This document shows positions 25,809 through 39,500 of a stretch of DNA of 64,000 bases, one piece after another. The notes under the pieces are model-generated. The model searched no databases and was not told where the DNA came from. It worked only from the letters and a program-made list of their open reading frames with translations. This DNA comes from Archilochus colubris. Its lineage: Eukaryota > Chordata > Aves > Apodiformes > Trochilidae. A program made the translations under genes and the position numbers. Numbering within the stretch: the first letter of the stretch is position 1; each line of letters begins with the position of its first letter. The DNA lies in the NCBI GenBank assembly GCA_023079485.1, contig CM041084.1, forward strand, positions 117,970,467 to 118,034,466. The letters are read 5' to 3'.

Positions 25809-28800
25809 CTATAAAATGACAAAAGTGACAAACGGATGTTATAAATAATGAGCGATAAACAAAAGCAAGCTGAAACAAAACAAATTGATTTTCTTTGAGA
25901 TGGATTGGCAATAATGGCTTGCTAGCATCTGGCTACATTTGCTGGGTGGGAGAGTGCATATTTGGGATTGCAATCCTTTGCTCTCTGCTCTTAACCCTAC
26001 CTCATTGCATCCCCTCAGGGCTGCAGTCCCACTTTTCACACACACACACAGCTGAGGTCTGTTTTAACAAAACATCTGAAGAAAGGGGTCTACATAGTAA
26101 TGCTATAAAGGAAAAGAAAAGAGCGAACCAGTGTAGCAGTTCTGGAATTATTGTGATGTCTTATCTTGCCATTTTCTGCAAGGTAACACATATCACACTG
26201 CTGAACTGACAGTCAGGAGTTTTGCACTCCACAGGAGGAAAACAGGGATCAAACTCCCCCTGTAATTTGCTGCTTCATAGACCACTCTTGGAAATCTGGG
26301 AAGATGCTACTATAGTTGAAAAGGGAAACAAAACATTTTTAATTAAATATTTTTCTACATGATTTAAATGCATTTCCAACAGATGCAGACAAAGCACGCT
26401 GAAAAAATCTTGTCAATAATATCAATGAATCTCAGCATACCTTTACATACAACTAATTTAATATTCTCAGAAGGGATAAATCAATTAAAAATGAGAGCAC
26501 ATCATTAACATAAACAAAAAACTACTCATAGATGCTGCAATCATCCTCAAATCAAATATCAAAAGGCCATTAAATTCACCATTGTAATTAAAAGAAACAA
26601 ATACTTTTAACTCAGTCCTGTTATGATGTCAGATTATCTTCAGATGATGATAGCTCTATTCAAGACTTCTTTTTTTTTTCAGATTTACATGGTGAGATTT
26701 TAAACATTTTTTTTCCTTGGGGCTTCTACCAATATCAGACTTTTTGTTCAAGTATTTTATCTAACTGCAGTTTGTTTTCTTTCATTGAACACTGCTTGAA
26801 TCAAAGCCCATTGAACTCCATGACAAGAGTACTCATTAGAAATACAACACTTTGAGTAAAAACAACTGAGGGAGAATTGTATTGATGTTAAAAGTTGTCA
26901 AGTCAAAAATCTGTCTCACTTTCTCCATTGACTCCAGTAGGTTATCTGTGTAAAAGCAAACAGAATTTAGACTCTCATCATGTCAGAACTCGTCAGGCTG
27001 CAAATTAGCACCTAAGTTGTCTGACTACATCCAATCTTAGCTTATGCCAGTCATCAAAATTTATACTGAATTTGTTAAGAGTACAGGGTTTATAAATTTA
27101 ATGTAGTCAAATGCTCTAATGCTGCCTATATGAGGAAACATATTAAATGTTAAATACAAAATTGGCTGGAAATAAGCAATACATAAATCACATTAAGAAG
27201 TACCCCTGTATTTGGATCTTAATGTTTTAACCACCTACAGCTTTTTAAAAAATGTGACACTGTTTCCAATAGAGGAACAGAAAGAAAAAAGATAACGGGA
27301 ATATGAGAGCATTTAATACCAGCATGAATATATGGAAACTATAATGAAACTGCATTACAGTAGCAAGTACAAAGATAAAATAGTATCACTATTAACTGGC
27401 AAATATGCTGCATGTTCAAAATACAGTTGATCTGAATTTATCTTACTGTTCAAAAGGAAATAAAAGAGAGAAAAAGGTGACCATCAGATGTCAGCCCTCA
27501 AACCTTACCAGCTTTGGCTTTGTGTCTATTTTTGGGCTGGCTTGGGCTGAGTTAGCTGATGGGGGCTTAGATGCAAAAAGAAACCAAAGGGCAAGAGCCA
27601 AGATTCTCTAAACCAGCTTTTGCAAAGCCTCTCATAGGGACAGATGAAGCAGTTTAAGAAAACAGCCATCACAGGGCTGCAGCAGGGCAGGATTTCCTCA
27701 GAAACAAGAAGCAGGATTGAATGCTTCTCCCCCTGCCACAGAAGCAATCAGTTATGATGGTGCTGCTGCTGCTGCTGTGAGAAAGGAATCAGCAAACATT
27801 AAGAGGAAAAGCATCATGATCAGTCCTGATGGAAACAGGTCTTTGGTGGCAGCTGCTCACCCATGCTAAAAACATGTGGAAAAAAATCATAAGATAGCAA
27901 CTTTCAGAACAGATATCACAGATAAAAAATAGAATTTATGAGGATGATTAACCAAGTGCTCTTTGTAGAAATGAACTGGAAGTCCTTAGCCAAGGGCTGA
28001 ATTCAAGGCATCTGCTGAACAGATTATTTTAAAGGGTCTGGTCCAAATATCATACCTGGTAAATTTTAGGCCTGCTTGGTAAAACTGAGCTTCAGCAAAA
28101 TGTCTGATTTAGAATTTTTGATTTAAATATACTGAATAATTAAGTAAAGAACTGCAGAGCAAACAAACATTTTGCTCCCATGTTCAGATGTAGAGCTGTA
28201 CTTTCTGTTGACTCCTACTTACATCTCAGCTGAGCACTCAGCCTAAAGATCATCATTAACTTCAGAACTAATTAGTATTTTCCAACTGTATTCCTACAGC
28301 TAAGTAGATAAAACTCAAGGTCTTGGAATAAGCATAAGTTCTCTTACACCCATGTGAAGGGTTCTTCAGGGAACGGCTCTGCTGATTACTGCAATTTTTG
28401 TCATGAAATAAAACATAGATTATTCCTGCATGCTGCAGTAATACACAATACCTGGAGCAGTTGTGGGTTGAAGCTCTTTATGACTTATAAAGAGCAACTA
28501 TCTAGCACACAGGGAAAAGCTGCCATATAGTAAGAAATTTGCAATTAAAATATATATTCAGAATTAGGTTTTTCCTGGTTTCTCCCTATGACTATAGTCA
28601 AATCCTCTGTGACAGAATCTGTATGACACTTCTGAATTTAAATACCTATAAGAGAAAGGCACTATAAGTATCTCATAGCTTTCAATCACATTAATTCTAG
28701 TAAAAAGCAAGAATGCCCAAAACTTTAATGATTCTTTATTCTCCATAATCAATCATGAATTTAAACATTTCATGCATTTAAAAACATTTCAATGTCATCT

Positions 28801-29234
28801 TATTTTGTGACTAGACATAGGCCACAAACCTTTTGGGTTCTGATTTTTAGGTCTTCAAAAAAAACCTCTTGTTTTTGCAAATGTGCATCAGAAACAATGC
28901 TATGTGAGCTTCCAGTCACCTTCATTCTGTCATTTGAACAAATAAATCTCTGTTGATTCCTAAAACTGAAATCACTTTTTAGTATGGCTGCAAACATGTT
29001 TACTTTTCTGTGGAGCAATTAAAATCTTAAACATCCTCATCTTTTCTTTTGGGGTTTTTTTCTTCTTTTTTTCTTTCTTTTTATAAAATAACCTAATATC
29101 TAACTAAAAATAAGTTAAAACCTGTCTTGCTGGACTGGATTGATAGTCTTACTATTTTTTTTTCCCTTCAGAGTCTTTGAAAAATTTTTTCCCTGGTCAG
29201 CATTTAGTATTCAGGGCCCCACCAAAAAATGGTC

Positions 29235-29788
29235 AAGGCTGACCCAGCAGGTAAAAGGTGATTCTGCTCTAATGAGATCCCACCTGGAGTATTGTGTGTA
29301 GTCTGGGGTCCCCAACACAAGAAGGACATGGAGTTGCTAAGAGTGAGTCCAGAGAAGGGCCATGAAGATGACCAGAGGGCTGGAAGATCTCTCTTATGAA
29401 GACAGAGAGAGTTGGGGTTATTCAGCCTGAAGAGGAGGAAGACTTTATAGCAGTCTCCCAGTACCTGAAGGTGACCTACAGGAAGGCTGTGGAGGGACTT
29501 TTTACAAGGGCATGTAGTGATAGGACAAGTGGGAGTGGTTTTAAGATGAAAGAGGGTTGATTTAGATTAGTTACTAGGAAGAAAGTCTTTAGTGTGAGGG
29601 TGGTGAGAAAATAGGACAGGTTGTGCAGTGAAGCTGTAGATGCCCCATCCCTGGAAGCATTGAACTCCAGGTTGGATGAGGCTTTGAGCAGTCTGGTCTA
29701 GTGGGAGGTGTCTCTGCCCATGCATGGGGCTTGGAACTAGATGATATTTAACGTCCCTTCCAACAGAAACCATTCTATGATTCTATAA
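29235..29788 (+). mobile_element. CR1 LINE 3' fragment, plus orientation
   Basis: The plus strand reads 'gagatcccacctggagta', 'gagaagggccatgaagatgacc', then 'ggtctagtgggaggtgtctctgcccatg', and closes with 'cccttccaacagaaaccattctatgattctata', the normal CR1 3' end. Frames are broken by indels. The orientation is opposite to the host gene. Confidence 0.94.
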
Positions 29789-32460
29789 TTACATTACTTC
29801 CTTTCACTAATGTTCTGGACCACTGCTTGATTCTGGTAAGGCAAAAGCATAAAATCTTCAAATGATATAACTATTCATAAATATTGCTCTAAGCAAAACT
29901 CTCGAAGCACTCTAAAAATAATTTCAATAAAAACTCAAGTAATTCTGACTTAGTCTCCTTTATTATAACTTAATATATTGTCTTTTGTAATTGTTCCTGT
30001 GCTTCTAGCCCAAGACATTTCAATGAATACAACCAGGGGAACTAACCACCCCAGTCTACAGCACTGTCCTCTCATGGTCCATCATCAAAGCTCTTTGGGT
30101 GATGCAGATATTAGCCAGAGGACCTCCCTTCTGCTGGTGCTCCAAGCCTGGATGGCACTACCCAGGTCTGCAGCTCTGAAGGAGGCTGTCTCCACCCCAA
30201 GGCCTCAGGGGCAGCTTCTGCTCCCATGCAGTACAAGGCAGAGCCAAGGTTTGAGACAGAATTTCTGATTTGTTCTTCAGAATAGAACTGAGCATTTTCA
30301 GTCACACACGAGTACTTCGAATGTATTCTGCATGGAGCTAATCACTAAATTCTAGAATAATATTTGGTCATGTGTTTCATTTCATTATTTACTCACATAC
30401 CATTTAAACAACCTCATTCGATTCAGTTTCTCAAGCATTTTCAAGACATGCTTTAAGTACCTGGGTGGTCACCAGACAGCCCCTAATATCCCATAAAGAG
30501 TAGGGAGGTTAAGAGCTAGTTTGATCTGGTTATTACTATTGTTAACTTGATTTAGAGAAGCTCCTCAAGAGTCCAGCTAGCACTGCTCACAACCACACGG
30601 GGCCATGCCTTTCCCTTTTTTTTTTTTTTTTTTCTTTTCTGTTTTTTCTTTTTCTATTTTGAGCTCTTCAAGACATCCTAAGAAATGATGAGGGGGGAGA
30701 GATTCACTCAAGGTCTGTAGCACAGCAGGATCTCCAGCCCACAGTCTACTGAACTCTTTGACATTCAGAGTGCTCCCCAAGCTCCCCACACTCAGACCAC
30801 TCTCTCCTCCTCCACTTCCTGTCCCGGCCAACTCATCCTCAAGAAAATCCAGTCCAGATCCTATGATGGGGGAGCACTTCAGTGGATTCAACCTACAGCC
30901 ACGAGCCCCTTGGGAGTTGTTTTTACCTTTGCTGATGCCCTGACGAGCATCGGCATTTATTCTGATTATTTATCAGCATTATTTTTCCTGTCTCAGTCCC
31001 TGACAGGGACTGGCTGAGGTGGGCATACAAAAGATGGTAGATGTGAAAAGGCAAACAGGAATACCTCACATTTGAGAAAGGGCTGTACACAGAGACAAAA
31101 CTCAAATGTTAAAAAGAAAACCAAAGACTACAAAGTACATGTAATTAACACCCTTCAGATCAGAAGAGTACATTTGAGGTAAAATATACATTGCTTTTCT
31201 TCACACTGCTCCCATATCCAGTAAGTTTCATTTCAGCAGTAAGTAAAAGGGACTGCAGATACAGTTTCCAAGGCAAAAAACCCTAGGGGTATCCATTTAA
31301 TAATGAAAACAGTGGGTTTGCCTGCTCAGATTCTTGAATTATTTGCATGTATGGGATTGAACTGTGGTTTCTTCACTATAAATCTCCAGATCATGCTACC
31401 TACACTACCTCTTTTTTTCCCAATAAACTGCATACAATTTTCTTCCTTCAGTGACCTGTTTAATGTTTTAATAATTTTGATAGCTGCATCTGAAACAATT
31501 TCTCTTTCTCTCAGTGTTTACTTGTGACATAAATAGGTAAGTAAAGACGAATTCCAAGCCCTTGCATCAAGGGAAAAAACAAAAATTTATCTATATTTTC
31601 TGTCTTAGTTGGAGGTTTGCAGCTGGAGACAGTTTTTGGTTTATTTCTTAATCCTATAGTAGCAGCCTATAGGATCCTGGCCCTCTTCCCTCAGACCTTT
31701 TCAGTTCCTTTTCATTCATACAGAGAACTAACTTCTGTGAAATTAGGAGAAGTTACAGCAGGACAAGAATAACTTTGCCAGGCTTCCCAGATAAGACATC
31801 ATTGTAGTAGAAGATGACAACAGCTTCTTCCCTGAGACTTTCTCCACCAAAGTTGCACAAATTTTACAGATTTAATGGCACTGACCTCTGTCATGACAAA
31901 CTATGGCATCACTGATATTTATTAATACAGAACAGATGATGTGACCTACTAAATCATCAGTCTCCTAGATACTGCTTAAGTGGAGATATTGCCCATCATG
32001 CTATAAAAAGATAAAGCCCTAAAATTCAATGAGAAGTATAAATGTAAATTACATCTCAGAAGAAGTAATACTAAATGACTTAGACACGTGATCCTTTTTT
32101 CCTTCCCATTATAAATGAAATTGCCTCATCTGAGAAGCCTGAGGCATCATCTCATTCCATAAAGCCCACTTAAACTTGAAAAATAATTAAATGAGAGTGC
32201 ATTCCTGCTTCAGGCCCTCTTTGCTAGGGTAAATGACACCTAATGGGAAAGCTATTACAAGCTTATAGCAAAATACTTTTCTCTGTGTTACCTCAACTTG
32301 CTTGGTATGTTTCTGACATGTAAAATACAATGCTGCTCTTCACTGTTTCATGTGGTAAAGTTTCTCGTCTAAAGAAAATGAAAAGCTTTGTATAGAAGGG
32401 GCTCTGATTTGGTGGCCTTACTAATATATTAATATAGAATTTTGTAGACAGTATGATATG

Positions 32461-32504
32461 CATTTAGACAGATACTAAATTTAGACATTTAGACAGATAC
32501 TAAA
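32461..32504. repeat. 19-bp direct duplication
   Basis: The sequence catttagacagatactaaa occurs twice with a 25-base period and six bases between copies. It looks like a small local duplication. Confidence 0.85.
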
Positions 32505-34297
32505 AATCACATGTTAAAATGAGATATACAGTAGTTTTCATTTTTGGGGGGGGAGAAAAAGTATTAGAAACATTCTCCTAAGAGTATACTTGTTTTCTGT
32601 GTATGTGCTGTGCTTGTAGTGACATAATATGACCTAGAAGGTGCAATTATGTACAGAAACAGAGAACCAGCATCAGCATACTCATACAGAAGCAGAGTTT
32701 GTCTGAATCCCTGTATCTTTTCCAGGTACACCTATGAGATGAAGCATTCCATCTGCTATAACATTGCCTGCAATGATTAGGAAGGAGCCCAGCAAAGACT
32801 GAACTCTTCTCTTCCATTTCCCTAGGTTAGTGAGAAACCCTTGGCAGAAGTAGCCCTGAACAGCGTTTGCTGGTTTGAAGGCCAAAAAACCCCTCGGCTT
32901 GCTTTATGGATTTACGAGAAAATATTATGTAAGGAGACTCACAAATAAGGGGAACAGAGTCTTCAAACAGGGAAGTAGACAACATGTTCTTCTTGGTCCT
33001 CCAACACTTTTTTAGCTACTTTGCCAGCAATAGGAGAACATGGTTCAGAAAGATCTGATATTCCAGGTTTACTTTGCTCTTTCTGTGCCTTGGTTAAGAT
33101 GGTGTTTTGTAGGTTATAAACCAAGGTGTATCACCAAATTCTGGTCTCCTGTTTTTTCTTTTCTTCCATAGAAATTAACAGTAACTTCAGGTACCCTGAG
33201 ACTTCAGATGGAAATGTAATGTCAACCAGATCAAATGTGGGGAAACATGACCTAGAATTACACTGGTTTTAATCTAAAACCAGTACACTGCTACTGCTAA
33301 GCCTTGCCTATTCAATATAAACAGTAATCATAAATGTGTCATTAAATATCTGCCAATCCTATCCTGGACTGATACCCAATGAAACAGTAACACTAATGTT
33401 CACATCAACAAAGTTTTGAGTTCAAATTACATCTAATGGTACAAATGACATTTCATGGGTTTCTTCTATCCCTATTGCATTCATCAAGCTACCATAAAAT
33501 GGCACGATCAGCATTTGTATCATAGAATCCAAGGAGGACACAACAGAACTGATAGCACAAGAGCAATAAGGCACATTCACTCTTGTCCTATACTAGTCAA
33601 TATTATGACACTGCTAAGCCTGTACTGTCAACTCCAAATGTATGTTTTACATTAAGTTTTAACAACACTGCCCTTCTTCCCATGGCATTTCATCAATTAT
33701 TACTACTTACTGTTGGATTTCACATTAATGGTGGACTTCCTGAGCAAAATAAAAACCTGTTACTTGCCACTCTTTTGATCTCTTCTTGTTTTAAAATCAG
33801 CATAAGTTTCATTCCTCCTAACCTTCTGAAAACAAGTAGCTTGTGATATAAAAATAGCCAGGAAAGGCATACGAAGCAAATAATCTTTCTTAATTCAAAT
33901 GCATTAATGTAACTGAATTCTTTTTCATTTAAATCTTTTTATGGTTTCACTCATAATTCTAGAAGAGCACTTTATTCTATGGAAGGCAGCCTAAAGCAAC
34001 TATGGCTGTTACAAACTGTCAGATGCACAAAAGATTCTCATGTTAAAAAGTCCTATAGGTATCTGAAATAGGCTTGTTACAGGTGCACATTAAATACCTC
34101 AAGAATTTAAGTAAATTAATGTCTTACAGTCATCACTGTATTTTGTAATTGGATGACAACCATCCATTAAGAACTTAATAACAAAACATAGTATTAAGTA
34201 CACAATATCAAGGTTCTACCTTCAATTACACTCATATAATCCTAGATGACCCTGTATAAAAAATGCATAGCATTTAAAAATTAAAACCAAACTTCAC

Positions 34298-34524
34298 CTT
34301 TAACATTCTTCCCAAATCCCATAGAGGCAGGAACTGCACTCTCTGCTTGCATTTTGCTATTTGTTTTCTCTTTCATGACTTCATCATCACTTGAAACATC
34401 ATCAGAGTTCATCTTCTTTTTCTTTTTCTTTTTTTTATGTCGAGGCGGGAGCTTTTTCGGAAAGGTAAACATGGGGAATATCACAAGGAGCATTGCAATG
34501 GCACAAAGGAGAAATCCACTCCAC
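34298..34524 (-). CDS. SLCO5A1: SLCO5A1 exon 4: TM6 and lysine-rich cytoplasmic loop
   Basis: A 227-base exon with an AATATTAG acceptor and a GTGAAG donor. G completes a Trp codon with exon 3, then the exon reads WSGFLLCAIAMLLVIFPMF (TM6), TFPKKLPPRH, eight lysines (34413-34436), MNSDDVSSDDEVMKEK, then ASMGFGKNVK. With exon 3 it forms [14 protein letters not shown], the OATP signature region at the TM6 entrance. The loop between TM6 and TM7 is cytoplasmic; here it is a block of basic then acidic/serine residues. The poly-Lys run after PPRH is what I remember from OATP5A1 and is a main reason for this paralog call. The exon ends G|, joined to AG of exon 5. Confidence 0.97.
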
Positions 34525-35524
34525 CTAATATTGAGAGACAGGAAATAAAATGCAAGACAATGCATTACATGGAATTAAAAAAAAAAACGAAGGAGTTATT
34601 GCAGGCTGCACTGGTTGGAAAGGCATATTTGCAAAATATGGAACATTGAAATTAAAAGTAAAGACCTGGAATTGGGGAGAACCTTCACTGCACCAAACCC
34701 CTTAATTGGAAGGTGTTTTTGTTGGCTCGTCTACTGACAAAGGTACTTTACACAGAACTCACCAAATACTATGAAACAGTGTCAGCTTTGAGTTCCAGTA
34801 AATTTTCATTTTTGGTAATTACTCAGTATCAAGTGCTGAGAAACAGATATTCACTTTGACTTTGCCTTTCTTGGACAATTCCCAGTAAAGCAATATAGTA
34901 TTCCTCTGGTGAGCATAAAAAAAGTCATCCACGGCATGAAAAAACCAAATGCCCATCAGGGCTAAATCTGTTCTTTCCCATGACTATCCCACTGCCCTGA
35001 CTATCCTACTCTCTTCCTTCCCCATTAAGAGCTCCCAAAGCCTGACTGTAAACAACTGATGTGTTGCAGTTCATAGTGGGGTTCATATCTAAAATTCTTC
35101 ACAAAGAATGCTTTCTTCTATCCCTCTTATAAGAACAGGATATAAACAACTTTGGAATGATCCCTTGCCTCACATGGAATGACCTGGGAAAGACTCACAA
35201 GAAGAGGCAATGTAGTGGCATGCCAGAAAAGTGCCCTTCAGGCTGCAGGCATACAGTTACCTTCCCTGGGGCCAAAAAGCTTAAGGAACTTCACCACACC
35301 ACCACAAATGGGCAAAAGGCCTTAATAGAAAGTACTCTAGACTTAACCTTCTGCAGTCAGAGGGTGACAGTAGAATATAAGATAACAATTTCTCTCCTAA
35401 ATTCATATTGCAAGGAATGACTGGAGGGAAATATGGATAAACTTGCATAGATGTTTCAGTGAAGCTGAAACAACCTCAGAATTCACCAACAGACTTCTTC
35501 CCCTGTACTGGAAATGCAAGTCTC

Positions 35525-35570
35525 AATATATATTTATATATATATATATATTTATATATATATGTATAAT
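35525..35570. repeat. (TA)n-rich microsatellite
   Basis: Alternating TA with a few TTT and TG interruptions. It sits about 20 bases outside the left end of the LTR pair. Confidence 0.9.
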
Positions 35571-35590
35571 CTACTTGTACTGAACTTACA

Positions 35591-35986
35591 TGGCAAGGTT
35601 TTGATAGTGGGGTGTGGGCCACAGGAATGTGTCTGTGAGAAGACACCATGAGCTGCCCCCATGCTGGACAGAGCCAGCTCCAGCCAGCTCCACAGGAGAT
35701 CCATCACTGCCCACAACTGCTGACTGAGCAATGCTGGTGGCACCTCTGTGGTAACTTATTTAAGAAAGGGTAAAAGATGCTGCATAGCTGTTGTGTGAGG
35801 GGAGTGAGAAAATGTGAGAGAAACAGCCCTCCAAAGTGAGAGAATCAGGAGGGGGATGAGGCACTCTGGGAGCTGGAGAAGCAACAACCCTGCAAACTCA
35901 GGATAAGACCATGGTAATGCAGGTTGTCCCCCTGAAGCCCATGGAGGACCATGGTAGAGCAGATAACCACTTTTCAGCCCATGGTG
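35591..35986 (+). mobile_element. Endogenous retrovirus LTR fragment, left arm of an inverted pair
   Basis: It starts tggcaaggttttgatagtgggg and continues with 'ggacagagccagctcc', 'ggtggcacctctgtggtaacttatttaagaaaggg' and 'ctgaagcccatggaggaccatggtagagcagataaccac'. I recognise this order from a very common avian LTR, whose usual form includes a TTATTTAAGAAGGGG promoter-like box and repeated 'cccatggaggacc...gagcag' units. The TATA-like TATTTAA is near 35757. Only the 5' part of the LTR is present. No retroviral coding region is seen nearby. The family name is not certain. Confidence 0.75.
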
Positions 35987-36511
35987 AGTAGGGTCACAAG
36001 TCCTGTCAGCAAACCTGCTTCAGCATGGGCTCCTTTTTCAGTGGTTCCACAGGGCCTGCCAGGATCCTGTTCCAGCACAGTCTTCCCCCAGGGGTACAGC
36101 TCCTTTGGGTATCCAACTGCACTGGCATGGGGTCCACCACAGGCTACAGGTGGATATCTGCTCCATCAGAGACCTCCATGGGCTTCAGGAGGACAGTCTG
36201 CCTCCCCATGGTCTACTGCATTGGCTGCACGGAAATCTCTGCCTGGAGCATCTCCTCTCCCCTCCTTCTTCACTGACCCTGGTGTCTGCTGTGTTGTTGC
36301 TCTCCCTATTCTCACTCCTCTCTTCAGCTGCAGTTCCACAGTTTTTCCCCCATCTTAAACATGTTATCCCAGAGGCACTACCACCATCACTGATGGGCCG
36401 GGCCTTGGCCTTGAGGGTCTCTCTAGGATCTGGCTGGCATTGGGTCTCTCAGACACAGGGGAAGCTTCCAGCACTGTCACACCACCAAAAACTTTCCACT
36501 CAAACCCAATA
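35987..36511 (-). mobile_element. Endogenous retrovirus LTR fragment, right arm of an inverted pair
   Basis: This is the same LTR family as the left arm, in opposite orientation. Read on the plus strand it gives 'tccatgggcttcaggaggacagtctgcc', 'ccttcttcactgaccctggtgtctg', 'catcttaaacatgttatcccagaggcactacc', 'actgatgggccgggccttggcc', and ends 'ccactcaaacccaat'. That order is typical of bird LTR transcripts. The arm extends about 150 bases further into the LTR than the left arm does. The plus-strand open frames at 35951-36512 merely read through it. Confidence 0.78.
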
Positions 36512-39500
36512 GGAGAAACATTTTTACTTCTTTTCTATATCCATTCCACTTAAAAAAAGAAGTTACAAAAGGAACTTCGAACATTTACAAGTAGGGAGTA
36601 GATAGGATAATGAACACAAAAAAAGAAAAGCATTTGGCCTCATATTTGCAATGCAAAGATATCGCAAACTGTATTTTTAAATGAAGGCAAATACATATGT
36701 ATGGTTAATGTTTTCTGTGGTAAATGATTATGCAAACACCAAACAAATGATTTGTTAGGATTGTACCGGAAGCTTTTGTGAGGCAAATCTAAGTGAGTGG
36801 AAGTTTTGACTGGTTTGGATATTATGTAAGCAGAAAATCCCCTATTCATTCATTTTAACTGATAACATACACGGATTAGAAAGCAGATTTTTAGGAGGAT
36901 TAGTCAGCACTATCAGATAGAGAATAAATCAGTAGACTATAAAAATGTAGTGACATCCCTTTCAGGATCTCAAAGGCAGAAGCTGCAAAGGCACTGATCA
37001 AAGAAACAATCGGTGGCAATAATACACAGAAATCTGAAACCACCCACTGGGCAGGAAACAGCAAAGGAGACAGGGGCCTGTGATGTAGCCTGAGATGAAA
37101 TTCAAATCCAAAGGGACAATTATGGTCACATACTGAGTGTTGGAGATGTCACCAATGCAGAACTGGATGCAATTATCTGCACCGTCTGCACTTCGCATCT
37201 TCCTGGAGAAATATCAAAGCATTGGAAAACAGACAAAAGATAGTATCAAAAATAATAAGGAAACCTGCAATGGGAAACGAGAGGTCAGAGCAGGATCTGT
37301 ATTAATTAAAAAGCCCTTGATTTTTCTGTCTTTTAAAGTCAAAGAAAATACGCAGAGCACCTCAAAGACATCTGCACTAGCTCTAGGACCTCAAATGAAA
37401 GCAATTAAAATGAAGGAAAGACCAGACAGTGCTGGCAGAATTCCTTTAAACTTCCTGTGTGGAATGCCGATGAAAGACTATACTGGAAGATCCAAGCATT
37501 AAACAGATTCAGATCTAGGCAAACACTCAGAAATGTGGCAGCAAAAGAAAATTTGATGCAAAGCACCTGATAGACTGCCAAGGGCTACTCCACAACTCAT
37601 GAGATCCCTGTATAACACATTAACAGTTTCAAAGACACCAACATGATGGATGATTTCTAACAGATATCCCTACAGTTAACACATTTGGATAAAAAACAGC
37701 TTTAAATATTTGGTGGGCTGACATAGACATAGACAGCTGGTGAACACTTTAGCCCAAAGCACCTACAGAAAGCCGAGGTGTGCAAAACCCAGGAGAATGA
37801 ACCCAAGTTCTGTGAAACTCGAGGAAGAATCAGGTCAGAAATAACCCTGAGAAATAATCACTCACTTTGCTTAGGAAGTTTCACAAGAGATAAAACAAGT
37901 TACCTTTCCTGCATATATGAGATATTTCTTTTAGAAAGAAACAGCTTAAATTAAAAATTGGCTTTACTGTAATTTTCCTTGGCGTATATTATAGTTGCTG
38001 TGTTTACTATTTTGTCTGTAATCATTGCCTCCTTTATTAATGGAATTTTTCCACTAGGTTTCTGCAATAAGCTACATTAGAAACCTTACAGCTCTAATAA
38101 TGGAAAGATGAAAATCAAAGACACTAATTCACTTCAAAGAAGACAAGGCTGAGAAAGCTCAAATAGGACTGCCCATTAACTTTCACAACTGCACCCTACT
38201 TTTAAAAAGCATGTCAGATGAAGTAAGTGCTAGACTACTCTTATATTTCAATTTGTTAGATTACATAAATAAAAATAAACTCGGCTACGTGACACTTCCC
38301 TCCAAGGAGAAAATGTCATGGTCCCAGAAAATACATCTCAGTGGTTTGAAAGTCTGTGCTTTCAGAGCTCTCTGCAACTGGGCAGTCAGTGAGCAGAAAG
38401 GGACAAAGGAACAACCCTCACACCATGGGAGTCTCTGTCCTAAGGGGCAGACAAAGCTTCAGAAAGAGAAAAGATAATGAGGTGCAGATGCTATGAACAC
38501 CACCAAACTTTTACGACACCACCACAGACTGTGAAACAAATTAGCAGAGATCTGATAGCAGGGTTTAGTTTTAAGAAACTTTTAGAGAAAAAACGAAGAG
38601 AGCCAAAAATTAAAACATAATACAAGGACCTGGAATACTGCTCAGGGAAAGGCAGTCTCTACAGATTTAATAAACATGATGGAAAACTGAATGACTTTTA
38701 CTTTTCTGTGTTGGCTAGAATCTGCAGAGATGCTGAAAGACAATTTCCTTCCCTTTCTTCTGTCATATTTATATCACTTCTGCTAGCATCTCTGTGTAAA
38801 ACTGAACTCACCAAGATACTTTTTGCAGGTGACATTAAACACTGGAGATACATAAAATGCATTTAGCAATTTGTCAGAAAATGTTCAAGCTCTTTTTCCT
38901 GTTTTTCTTGCAAGACCTGATATAGCATATGTTCTCAAAGCCTGACCACAGAAATGGTTCTAAGAGGTGACTTCTCACAACTCTTGCCATGGAGCTCAGT
39001 GGCTATAATTATGAAATGTATTTATGGGCCTGTTCACAATCTCTGTTAAGAAGTACAGAGCAGATGCTGACTACCAGTTCTGACATGTCCTTAAAAACTC
39101 ATTAAATGCCAGAGTTTTACAAAGAATGTAGAATATTTTGCTTTGGTTTCTAATCTTCTATTCAAGAACAGTCAAACCATATTTTTTACACTGCAGCAAT
39201 ATTCACAGGACAAATCTTTCCTGTGAGATACATCAGTATATACATGAGAGCAGTGTCATTAACCCCAAAGTCACAGGTTAACTGAAAATTTGGCTGGAGA
39301 GTCCTGTGCAGCAATGCTCTTGGAGTAAGTAAGATACATAAAGCAATGATATATCTTCAAAGACTTAAGAACACTCCAGAAAGAGAATTTTTTACATCAA
39401 CTGTCATGAGACATCACTGCAGGATAAATAGAAACTAATACAGTCTGGCTGGGATGGCACAATGACAACCACTAATCCAGTGCACAAGAACTGACACTGC

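Larger units (their letters stand above)
25809..34297 (-). other. SLCO5A1 intron 4
   Basis: An 8.5 kb intron with one CR1 fragment (29235-29788), a CTG hexamer run (27761-27778), an 18-base T-tract near 30619 and a 19-base direct repeat (32461-32504). I see no other gene-like content. Confidence 0.85.

Noticed and set aside
26038..26052. (CA)n run
   Set aside because: Only about seven units; too short to be of note.
35951..36512. Two 135-codon plus-strand open frames
   Set aside because: They read through the right LTR arm in overlapping frames, with no retroviral protein motif.
36998..37198. Minus-strand frame with hydrophobic segments, considered as an extra SLCO exon
   Set aside because: Exons 3 and 4 already join in phase with no missing residues, and the frame has no OATP motif.
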